Position numbers and translations under genes: made by a program. A stretch of 19,777 bases of DNA from JAUVZF01 sp035529015 (GTDB lineage: Bacteria; Planctomycetota; Phycisphaerae; FEN-1346). The stretch is taken from contig DATKXP010000031.1 in the NCBI GenBank assembly GCA_035529015.1, positions 1 to 19,777 of the forward strand, read 5' to 3'. The notes below the pieces were generated by a model. It saw nothing but the letters and a program-made list of their open reading frames with translations, ran no database searches and had not been told where the DNA came from. This document shows positions 13,181 through 19,777 of this stretch, one piece after another (within the stretch, counting starts at the first letter, position 1; the number at the start of each line of letters is the position of its first letter).

Positions 13181-15070
13181 TTACATGAAAGCGTCAACGG
13201 TCAGGAGGCCCTTGTGGAGCAGATCTTTCGCAAACAGCGGGATGTACCCGGTATGCATCAAATCGCCGCGCTTGCCGCGCTCCGTGCCGATCGTCGGCCG
13301 CACGAAGATGTCTTCGACCAGAATGTCGCCCTCGTCGCGGTCGAGTCCGGCGACCTCGCTGACGGCGGTGACCTCGCGGCGGCCGTCGGCGAAGCGCGTC
13401 AGGTGGACAACGGCGTCGAGGGCCGTGACGATCTGTTCGCGGATGGCCCGAATGGGCATGTCCACGGCTTCCAGCACGAGGCCCTCCAGGCGTTTCATGG
13501 CGTCCGAGGGACTGTTGGCGTGGATCGTGGTGAGCGACCCGTCGTGGCCGGTGTTCATGGCCTGGAGCATGTCGAGTGCCTCGGCCCCGCGGACCTCGCC
13601 GACGATGATGCGGTCGGGCCGCTGCCTGAGAGCGTTCTGCACCAGGGAGCGAATCGTGTACCGGCCCTTGCCTTCGACGTTGGCCTGGCGGGTCTCGACA
13701 CGGACGACGTGCTCCTGGTACAGTTGCAGTTCGGCCGAGTCCTCGATGGTGATGATTCGCTCGTGGGGAGGGATATAGGCGCTCAGGACGTTCAAGAGCG
13801 TCGTCTTGCCGGACGCCGTGCCGCCCGCCACGAGCAGGTTCTTGCGTCCCAGAATGCAGGCCCGCAGGAAGTTGGCCGCAAACGGCGTGATCGTGCCGAA
13901 GCCGATCAGGTCGTCGATCGTAAACGGCGTCTCGGAAAACTTGCGGATTGTCAGGACCGGCCCGCAGAGGCTCAAGGGCTCAATCGTGGCGTTGACACGG
14001 CTGCCGTCGGGCAGCCGGGCGTCCACGATGGGCGTGGACCGGTCGATCCGCCGGCCCAGGGGCGTGACGATCCGCTCGATGACCGTGTGAACGACCTCGT
14101 CGGAGAAGAACGAGCGTCCGGTGTTCCGGATGACGCCGGCCTCTTCGATGTAGATCTTGCTCGGCCCCACCACCATGACTTCGGTCACGTTCGGCATGTC
14201 GAGCAGGTCCTGGATCGGGCCGAGGCCGACGACGATGTCGAGGATGTCCTTCATGATGTAGCGGCGGACGATGTACACCCAGAGCGACTCGGTGACCTGC
14301 GGCGCCTCGCGGTCGAACTCCTCGTGGAACCGCTCCTCGACGGCCTCGACGTCCTGCTTGACGTTCTCCGTGCCGAACTTCAGGCCGAGGTCCTGGATCA
14401 GGAGGTCGCGCACCCGCAGCAGGCCCGCCTCGTACTGGGGGTCGAGGACGGCGTCGCCGGCCTTCAGGATGGGCGGCCGCATCTTGCTGCCCGCGCGGCG
14501 GGAAATCTCGGTAATGACGTCGCGCATCAGTTGATGCTCGACCAGGAACCAGCCCGTCTCATCGTCGATCTCGCCGATGACGGTGTCGATGATGCCCGAC
14601 AGGTGAGCCTTGATGTGGTCGACGTACCGCGGGTCGTCCTGGGCCTCGACGTCGATGGTCCGCAGGTTGAGGCGGCGCAAGAGTTCCGAGTGGACGTTCT
14701 TCTCGGCGGCCATCGCCTTGGCCAGGGGGGTGCGTTCGCGGTGAATCCGGATGGCCTTGTCGGTGGGCTCGACCGTTTCGTCGGCCGACAGGTACAGCGC
14801 CCACTCGCCGATGTGAATCTCCTGCCCCGGCGCGACCTTGACCTGCTCGCCCACCCCGACCAGGTTGTCGTCAACGAGCGTGCCGTTCAGGCCCACGTTC
14901 TCGATGAAGTAGTCGCCGTCGTGCCTGATGATTCGCGCATGCTCGCGCGAGACGAACGGGCTGGGCAGTTCGAGGTCGTTGGCGGGGTCGCGGCCGATGC
15001 GCAGGACGTCCACCGTCAACTCGATCTCCTGCCGCACGTCGCTCAACTGGCTGTACGCGATAACGCGCAT
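13181..15070 (-). CDS. tadA: TadA/CpaF-family secretion ATPase with N-terminal FHA domain
   Basis: The motor ATPase of the Tad pilus, 629 residues. Residues about 1-95 are an FHA domain, a phosphothreonine-binding module, with IGRD (25-28), SREHARI (41-47) and NGT (62-64) all in place. A helical linker follows to about 195. The CpaF region then leads to Walker A GGTASGKTT (416-424), an Asp-box-like segment around TIEDSAELQL, Walker B IIVGEVRG (488-495) and the His box GSLTTIHAN (511-519). The ATG at 15070 is preceded by a purine-rich GGAGATGGAGAG and starts exactly at the FHA fold. The frame is open for another kilobase upstream, but that part overlaps cpaB antiparallel to nothing real and has no homology. 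The FHA module suggests control by Ser/Thr kinase signalling. Confidence 0.95.
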   Translation of the reverse strand: MRVIAYSQLSDVRQEIELTVDVLRIGRDPANDLELPSPFVSREHARIIRHDGDYFIENVGLNGTLVDDNLVGVGEQVKVAPGQEIHIGEWALYLSADETVEPTDKAIRIHRERTPLAKAMAAEKNVHSELLRRLNLRTIDVEAQDDPRYVDHIKAHLSGIIDTVIGEIDDETGWFLVEHQLMRDVITEISRRAGSKMRPPILKAGDAVLDPQYEAGLLRVRDLLIQDLGLKFGTENVKQDVEAVEERFHEEFDREAPQVTESLWVYIVRRYIMKDILDIVVGLGPIQDLLDMPNVTEVMVVGPSKIYIEEAGVIRNTGRSFFSDEVVHTVIERIVTPLGRRIDRSTPIVDARLPDGSRVNATIEPLSLCGPVLTIRKFSETPFTIDDLIGFGTITPFAANFLRACILGRKNLLVAGGTASGKTTLLNVLSAYIPPHERIITIEDSAELQLYQEHVVRVETRQANVEGKGRYTIRSLVQNALRQRPDRIIVGEVRGAEALDMLQAMNTGHDGSLTTIHANSPSDAMKRLEGLVLEAVDMPIRAIREQIVTALDAVVHLTRFADGRREVTAVSEVAGLDRDEGDILVEDIFVRPTIGTERGKRGDLMHTGYIPLFAKDLLHKGLLTVDAFM

Positions 15071-15096
15071 CGGCTCTCCATCTCCCGGCGCAGCGC

Positions 15097-15870
15097 TCAG
15101 GGCGTCGCCGTCGGAACCGTCGTCCTCAACCTGGCGAGGTAGTCCAGGATCTTGTCCGAGAACTTGGGCTCCCCCGCGGGTCCTCCGCCCGTCGGTGAGG
15201 CGCTCAACGAAACAATGAAGTGCTTGTCGGCGAGTTCCTTGCTGATCTGAAGCAGTTGGGTAACCTGGGTGGTCCGAATCTCGATCTGGATATTGTCGGC
15301 CGACCGCCGTTTCGTCTCGGCGGTTTCGGCCGACCCCCCGATGGCTTTGACCTGGACGTTGTTCAGGACGTCGAGGATCTCGATGTCCTCCTTCTTGGGG
15401 TCGGGGTTCGTGTCGAAGTAGCCTCGGATGGTGATGAACGCTCCCGGCTGCAGAAGCGGCTCGGGCTGGATGAAGATCGTCATCCGCTCGTAGCCCGCGC
15501 GAGGCGCCTCGAGCCCTTTGCCCGAACCGGGCAGGAAATCCATGTACTGGAGAAACTCGCTCTGGAACATCGTGCGGCGGGTCTTCCTGCCGATGACCAG
15601 GCTGTCCGCGTCCTTGGCCTTGACCACCTTCGAGAAGGACTCGAGCATCGGCTTGGGAACGCGGAACGTGGTGATATCGCCGGACTCGATCTGCCTGCCC
15701 TGCGGCACCTCCCGTTTCATCTGGAGAAACATGACGGACCCCACCTCGTACGAACTCTTCAGGTACCCGACGTACACGTTGAGGAGGATTCCGGCCAGGA
15801 CGGCGGCAATCACCGCCACCACGAGCACGCCGCCGCTCGGAAGCCAGGGGTTGTCCTTTCGTCTTGCCAT
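15097..15870 (-). CDS. cpaB: CpaB/RcpC-like Tad pilus assembly protein
   Basis: A 257-residue periplasmic protein anchored by one N-terminal TM segment (about 14-35, after a basic MARRKD start). It is followed by a SAF-type domain (VPQGRQIESGDITTFRVPKP, near 55-75) and the RcpC/CpaB region with RMTIFIQPEPLLQPGAFI and a duplicated VKAIGG segment. In studied Tad systems CpaB/RcpC sits with the secretin RcpA/CpaC in the outer envelope; that secretin gene is not in this window. The family's usual VDV motif region is modified, and the C-terminus (residues about 215-257) is poorly conserved. AAGGAG six bases before the ATG is strong. It lies 26 bases before the ATPase gene. Confidence 0.85.
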   Translation of the reverse strand: MARRKDNPWLPSGGVLVVAVIAAVLAGILLNVYVGYLKSSYEVGSVMFLQMKREVPQGRQIESGDITTFRVPKPMLESFSKVVKAKDADSLVIGRKTRRTMFQSEFLQYMDFLPGSGKGLEAPRAGYERMTIFIQPEPLLQPGAFITIRGYFDTNPDPKKEDIEILDVLNNVQVKAIGGSAETAETKRRSADNIQIEIRTTQVTQLLQISKELADKHFIVSLSASPTGGGPAGEPKFSDKILDYLARLRTTVPTATP

Positions 15871-15906
15871 CGGTGCTCCTTCGCGTCGATGAGTCTCCGC
15901 GTCCCT

Positions 15907-16635
15907 CTAATACCGCGGATCGTAGATCGCCACCAGTGTTTCTTCGCCGCCGGACCGGGCCTGGGCATACACGACGCGTTCGCGCTTGCCTTTGCGGAAG
16001 CGGACCAGCCACCCGCGGTCGGGCTGAGCGTCGCGGTCGTCCTGCGGACGGGTCAGTTCGTCCCACTGCCATCCCTTCGTCTCGTACTGCCTCGCGAAGG
16101 CCTCGAGCGTCGCGCCGAGGTCGGCGCGCATGCGGACCAGAACCATGCGAGCCCCGGGGCGATCCGGATTCTCGAACACGATCAGGACCTGCGCCTCGTC
16201 CGGCATGAGGTCGGCGGGAGCCTTGTTGCGCGGATAGTCGTGCGGCAGGCCGAAGGCGTCGGCGACGAACTTCCGCTTCGCCTCGTCGTCGGCGCGGCGC
16301 GGGTCGTCGGGGTCGTCGGGGTCACCGATGGCGGCCATGACGATGCCGGCCATGACCTGGCGCAGATCGTCGGTCGCCTCCTCGTGGGTGGTGGGCCGCT
16401 CGTCGGGCATCGGCGGAGCGCCGGAAGGCTCGACCTCGGGCGGCCACTGGCTGAAGATCGTGCCGCCGCTCTCGTCGTCGTCCCAGAACCCGGACGGATT
16501 CCGAAGGACGTGCGCCATGGCCAGCATCACGAGGACAACGAGAACCACGGCCGCAACACGCCACACGAGGGAGCGTTTCGTGCGCCGCTCCCTGGGCGGC
16601 CGGCCGGCCTCGGAACTGGACGACTCGTGCGTCAT
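15907..16635 (-). CDS. single-TM protein of unknown function in the Tad operon
   Basis: I do not recognise this 242-residue protein. It has a basic, serine-rich N-terminus, one TM segment (about 23-43), then a proline/aspartate-rich linker (45-125) that contains the repeat-like DPDDPDDP. A more structured C-terminal part (about 145-242) has FENPDRPGARMVLVRMRADL and ends VAIYDPRY. Topology suggests a short cytoplasmic tail with the bulk outside the inner membrane. The ATG at 16635 follows a GGAGG ribosome-binding site 12 bases upstream and lies 22 bases after the TadE-like gene. A frame extending to 17067 would overlap that gene and starts with shadow-like composition. Position between tadE and cpaB suggests an accessory pilus role, not proven. 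Confidence 0.75.
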   Translation of the reverse strand: MTHESSSSEAGRPPRERRTKRSLVWRVAAVVLVVLVMLAMAHVLRNPSGFWDDDESGGTIFSQWPPEVEPSGAPPMPDERPTTHEEATDDLRQVMAGIVMAAIGDPDDPDDPRRADDEAKRKFVADAFGLPHDYPRNKAPADLMPDEAQVLIVFENPDRPGARMVLVRMRADLGATLEAFARQYETKGWQWDELTRPQDDRDAQPDRGWLVRFRKGKRERVVYAQARSGGEETLVAIYDPRY

Positions 16636-16657
16636 GGCCTGCGCATGCCTCCCCCGG

Positions 16658-17332
16658 TCAGTTGTCGTACTGGTCTTCCTCGCGGAGGACGTCGTCGCCA
16701 TGCCACCAGCGGCGCATGATGTCGTCGCGCGTCGGCTCGAAATGGGGCGCGAAGGTCTCCATTTCGAGATGGTCGTAGAACGCATCGAAGATCTCTTTGA
16801 GCGGGCCCGCGCGGGCAATCTTCCAGGCATCGATGTGGTAGAAATGCCACGGGCTGGAATCGCGCTGGTGCTTGGCGTGGGCGGTGCGGCGGATGAAGTT
16901 CCAGAGCCGGCCCGTCGTCTCGAACGACCGCGACGCCTCGCTCTCGTGGCGGCCGGGCAGGTTGTCCCAGATGCGGAACCAGTACTCGCGGGCACGGGCG
17001 TTGGACGTCTTGGCGAGGGTTTCCGGCTCGACCTCCGGCCGAAGGCGCTCCAGTTCCTCGCCCGCACCGCGTGGACGGTGTGTGTCGTCGTCTATGTCAT
17101 CCACGGTGGGCTCGGTTCCCTCGAGTTCCATGGGCGTCCAGTGGCCGTGGCCGGCGCTGCGCCAGAGGCTGCGGCGACAGGCGACCAGCGCCTTCTGCTG
17201 CGTCAGCATGGCGAACGACATGTACATCGTCAGGCCCGCCATGAAGATGATGATCGGCAACGTCAGCACGAACTCCAGCAGGGCGTTACCCCTGCGGGCC
17301 CGGCGCCGCTTTGGGGTCGGTATCGCTTTCAA
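16658..17332 (-). CDS. TadE-like minor pilin, TTG start overlapping the upstream stop
   Basis: A predicted 224-residue TadE-family protein. After a basic leader (KRRRARRG, residues 8-15) comes NALLEFVLTLPIII, the RGxxxxEFxLxxP signature of TadE/TadG pseudopilins. The conserved glutamate is E20 and one TM helix spans about 20-45. TadE proteins are processed by the Tad prepilin peptidase in studied systems, which would cut after G15; no peptidase gene is in the window. The rest is a hydrophilic domain rich in W, H, R and E. I chose the TTG at 17332: it overlaps the TGA of the TadG-like gene as TTGA, has GGAGG ten bases upstream, and starts directly at the basic leader. No in-frame ATG fits; longer frames run into the TadG-like gene. 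Confidence 0.8.
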   Translation of the reverse strand: MKAIPTPKRRRARRGNALLEFVLTLPIIIFMAGLTMYMSFAMLTQQKALVACRRSLWRSAGHGHWTPMELEGTEPTVDDIDDDTHRPRGAGEELERLRPEVEPETLAKTSNARAREYWFRIWDNLPGRHESEASRSFETTGRLWNFIRRTAHAKHQRDSSPWHFYHIDAWKIARAGPLKEIFDAFYDHLEMETFAPHFEPTRDDIMRRWWHGDDVLREEDQYDN

Positions 17333-19323
17333 TGGGTAAAGCCCTCCACGAACGTATCCTCGTACGCGGTGACCATGTCCTCGACCGGCTTGATGCGTTC
17401 GTCCGTCAAGGCCTCGGACAACTCGGCGGGGGGCGACCTGCCCAGTTCGCCCGCCATGCTCGCCATGCTGGTCGGCTGGCTGGGGTCTGGTTGCTGCAGC
17501 CCTCCCTGCCACCGGTCGGTCCGCATCAGTTTCACCTTCCAGTGCTGCGTGAAGAGGTCCCAACTGTACCGGGCGTACACGCGGGCCTGGGCGTAGGCGA
17601 TGAGTTCGGGGATGGGATTGGGATTCAGGAACCCCACCGTCCGCCGCTCCTGCTCGGCCTCGGGGGGCAACTTGCGCCAGTGCCGGACGCCCCCGGGACG
17701 GTACGCGAACCCGTTGAACGAGAAGTACCGGTCGATGTTCGCCCAGGTGTGCTCGCCCGCCACCCGGTCGAACATGATGGGCGCATAGGGGGCGTTGCCG
17801 CCCGGCGGCAGGTAGTCGCGGTGCAGCGTCTCGTCGGTATCCAACTCCGCCCCGTCGAATCGCTGGAACCGGACCCGGTAGTACACCTTCCAGTCCGAGG
17901 GGCTGGTGTACTCCCACTTCGACCCGTCGGGATGCATGGGCGGGTGCGGCGCAAAAATCCCCAATTGCGGGAAGTGGTACGACCAGTGCTTCGTGACGGC
18001 GTACCAGACCGCCTCGCGCGGGTCGGCGCCCTCTTCCGGCAGCGTCGAACGCTGCCACCCTTCGGGCACCGATACCCCCTCCTCGACCCCCGCCATGGGA
18101 GGCTTGCCCGACCGCGGCGGATTCCCAAGGTCTCGCCACCCGTCGGACGCACGGGTATACACGACCGGCCGGTGATGGTGCCTCAGGTCCATGTTCGAGA
18201 AGAACGACGCCTGCGGGTACGGGTAGCGGCAACTGAAACTGACACTCTCCCACCAGGTCCGCAGGATCTGGTTCTCGCCCAGGCCCTTGGCGGTGTCGTA
18301 GTCCATCTCCCAGTTCCGCAGCGACACCTGCGGGTCGGGCGTGCCGAACATCATCTCCAGTTTCTTCGACGAGACGAGGTTAAAGAGGACTGAGAACCGG
18401 CTGACGTCCAGCAGGCCCATCGGCCGCGTCGCCGTGAACGGCTCGCGCCAGTATGACCACGGCCCCATGACCGGCCCCTGGCCGTGTCGGATCTCGCCCT
18501 TGTACAGGTAATCCGGATAGTACCCGCGGTAGTTCATGACGTGGGCGAAGCCGCCGATGACCGGCTCGCGGGTGGAGATGCCGCCCCCGGGCGGCGGCAT
18601 CCTGCCATGGACCATCGGGTTCTCGAAGTCGTCCCACACGCCGTCACGGATGGGCAGGACGGGATTGAGCGGCAGAAGGAACCCGAACTCGGCGCCGCAT
18701 TCCGTGGCGATGTCGATCGCCTCGCGCTGGGCCGCCACCGGCGTTCGCTCCGCCATCACGTCCTTGAACCCCTCCATCAGTTTCATGCACTCCCACAGCA
18801 CGCCGTTGTCGTACCGGAGGTAGTCGGGCCAGTCGACGTCGGCCACGATGTCGCCGAATTTCCCGATGATCTGCTGTTCGGAGCGGGCGTTGCCGACGGC
18901 CAGCCACTCCGAGATCCGGTCGTCGATCGGGATGTCGTGCCCCGCCTTCGACTTGCTGATGTTCTGGACCAAGTCGTCGATGCACTCGCGGGCCGGCGGC
19001 GTGACCGTCTCCAGCGCATCGAGAAGCACGATGAGGCTCAGCAGTTGCGTCTCGGCCACGTTGGCCATCGAGATGACGTTCAGGCCGCGCGCATACCATG
19101 CCGCGCCCGTCGCCGCCGCCGAGTCGGCGGCGCTTTGCATCTGGACCTTGTGGTTCAGTTTCTCGCCGCTGTTGAGGATTACGAACAACAGACCCGCCAG
19201 CAGAAAGAAGAACAGGACCACCACATAGATTGCCTGGCCGCGCTCACAGCCGTGCAGCCGGCGGAGCGCGGCACGAACGCGTCCGGTTCGCGACCGACGC
19301 GCCGCCTTGCGTGAGCCGAGCAT
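17329..19323 (-). CDS. large TadG-like pilus assembly protein
   Basis: A 664-residue protein opening with a basic N-terminus and CERGQAIYVVVLFFFLLAGL (26-45), the TadG/TadE-type RGQ plus hydrophobic helix. It continues to QSAADSAAATGA (62-73), matching the QxAADAAALAGA segment of TadG-like (Tad domain) proteins. No von Willebrand A metal-ion motif is seen, unlike many TadG proteins. The long remainder (about 110-664) is rich in W, Y, P and D and is unfamiliar; it would lie outside the inner membrane. Two purine-rich GAGGTGAGG blocks precede the ATG, and the preceding gene ends eight bases upstream. The stop overlaps the TTG start of the TadE-like gene. The Tad-type N-terminus is clear; the role of the big C-terminal part is unknown. 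Confidence 0.82.
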   Translation of the reverse strand: MLGSRKAARRSRTGRVRAALRRLHGCERGQAIYVVVLFFFLLAGLLFVILNSGEKLNHKVQMQSAADSAAATGAAWYARGLNVISMANVAETQLLSLIVLLDALETVTPPARECIDDLVQNISKSKAGHDIPIDDRISEWLAVGNARSEQQIIGKFGDIVADVDWPDYLRYDNGVLWECMKLMEGFKDVMAERTPVAAQREAIDIATECGAEFGFLLPLNPVLPIRDGVWDDFENPMVHGRMPPPGGGISTREPVIGGFAHVMNYRGYYPDYLYKGEIRHGQGPVMGPWSYWREPFTATRPMGLLDVSRFSVLFNLVSSKKLEMMFGTPDPQVSLRNWEMDYDTAKGLGENQILRTWWESVSFSCRYPYPQASFFSNMDLRHHHRPVVYTRASDGWRDLGNPPRSGKPPMAGVEEGVSVPEGWQRSTLPEEGADPREAVWYAVTKHWSYHFPQLGIFAPHPPMHPDGSKWEYTSPSDWKVYYRVRFQRFDGAELDTDETLHRDYLPPGGNAPYAPIMFDRVAGEHTWANIDRYFSFNGFAYRPGGVRHWRKLPPEAEQERRTVGFLNPNPIPELIAYAQARVYARYSWDLFTQHWKVKLMRTDRWQGGLQQPDPSQPTSMASMAGELGRSPPAELSEALTDERIKPVEDMVTAYEDTFVEGFTH

Positions 19324-19331
19324 ACCTCACC

Positions 19332-19777
19332 TCACTTCTTCTGGTTCTGCTTCTTCTCCTGTTCGGCCAACAGCATCGCCGCCTGCTGGATGAGGCCCTG
19401 GATCTCGATGGTGTCCCTGTAGCGCTGCGCCATCTTCAGGACCGACAGGGCCTGCCGGTATTGCCCGCTCTTCATATACGACTTGCCCTGCCCGAGGTAC
19501 CGCCGGTAGTTGATCTCGGTGATGAGTTCGCGCACTTCCTGGGTGTCCATCACCTTCTGGGCCAGTTGCGCCTCCTTGAGGGCCTCCACGTAACTGACCT
19601 GGTTGAACAGTTCCTTGGCCAGGTCGAAGTGCCCGTAGTACTGGCGGTGGGTGTCGATTCTCTCCAGGAGACTCTTCACCTCGCCGGAGTCCTTGTGGCT
19701 CTGGGCTTCCTGGGCGCGGGCGTCCGCTTCGTCGAAGTTCTTCTGCGCGAGCGCCTCGTTCGCCCGGGCCATCGCCA
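19332..19777 (-). CDS. TPR-like helical repeat protein, N-terminus beyond the right edge
   Basis: The frame is open to the window edge, so the true start is probably outside; the first internal Met is at 19772, giving 146 residues. The sequence is alpha-helical and alanine/glutamine-rich. It has spaced repeat units of the tetratricopeptide kind: ANEALAQKNFDEADARAQ, AKELFNQVSYVEALKEAQLA and GQGKSYMKSGQYRQALSVLK, each with the small-large residue pattern of TPR helices A and B. It ends in a glutamine/lysine-rich tail (EQEKKQNQKK). TPR proteins such as TadD occur in Tad operons as assembly or lipoprotein-like factors, and it is eight bases from the TadG-like gene. Assignment to TadD itself is not supported by what is visible. 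Confidence 0.7.
   Translation of the reverse strand, partial: AMARANEALAQKNFDEADARAQEAQSHKDSGEVKSLLERIDTHRQYYGHFDLAKELFNQVSYVEALKEAQLAQKVMDTQEVRELITEINYRRYLGQGKSYMKSGQYRQALSVLKMAQRYRDTIEIQGLIQQAAMLLAEQEKKQNQKK

Noticed and set aside
15071..16072. N-terminal extension of the FHA-TadA frame
   Set aside because: Overlaps cpaB in another frame; the FHA domain and a ribosome-binding site mark the ATG at 15070.
17333..18253. N-terminal extension of the TadE-like frame into the TadG-like gene
   Set aside because: Same-strand out-of-frame overlap without similarity; the TadE leader begins at the TTG.
1..19777. tRNA, rRNA, CRISPR arrays, insertion sequences and phage genes
   Set aside because: None seen on reading: no direct-repeat array, no transposase or integrase motifs, and no tRNA-like cloverleaf. 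A tRNAscan or Rfam search was not possible.

Overview
The window is GC-rich (roughly two thirds G+C by eye), densely coded bacterial chromosome. The mix of a GH29 fucosidase, an AcuC/HDAC-type deacetylase, an ADP-forming acyl-CoA synthetase, a CoA-transferase/GNAT fusion and a Tad pilus locus with an FHA-TadA ATPase would suit a Planctomycetota-like or other environmental bacterium. That placement is inference only; there is no rRNA or marker gene here.

Layout. (1) 1-1187, minus: a GH29 alpha-L-fucosidase cut by the left edge. Upstream lies about 510 bp without genes, holding a putative promoter and a nested inverted-repeat element of the widespread small non-coding kind (1334-1545). (2) 1700-6060, minus: an OFA/OxlT-like MFS transporter, AMP-forming acetyl-CoA synthetase (acs) and a divergent adenylate-kinase-like protein. 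The kinase gene ends in a clear hairpin plus T-tract terminator. Immediately after it, acs has its own promoter candidate and a perfect CRP-consensus palindrome in its leader. (3) 6190-11331, plus: an apparent operon of acuC-type deacetylase, fused alpha-beta ADP-forming acetyl-CoA synthetase, and an acetyl-CoA hydrolase/transferase carrying a C-terminal GNAT acetyltransferase domain. It is divergent from the kinase gene across a 129 bp intergenic region. (4) 11346-19777, minus: a Tad (tight adherence) pilus/secretion operon, in transcription order TPR-like protein (partial), large TadG-like protein, TadE-like protein, a one-TM protein of unknown function, CpaB, FHA-TadA/CpaF ATPase, TadB, TadC. 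Its promoter lies beyond the right edge.

How the genes fit together. Regions 2 and 3 form an acetate/acetyl-CoA node. The transporter may import a monocarboxylate. Acs activates acetate at the cost of ATP to AMP, and the kinase-like protein could recycle AMP. The ADP-forming synthetase and the CoA-transferase interconvert acyl-CoA and acid. Acs carries the C-terminal PKTRSGK lysine that is reversibly acetylated in studied homologues. An AcuC-type deacetylase with all catalytic residues and a GNAT domain are encoded next door. Together they make a plausible self-contained lysine-acetylation switch, with the GNAT placed on a CoA-transferase rather than on the ADP-forming synthetase scaffold as in Pat/PatZ. 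This is the most interesting hypothesis in the window. The Tad operon looks functionally separate; its notable points are the FHA domain on the ATPase and the unusually large TadG-like protein.
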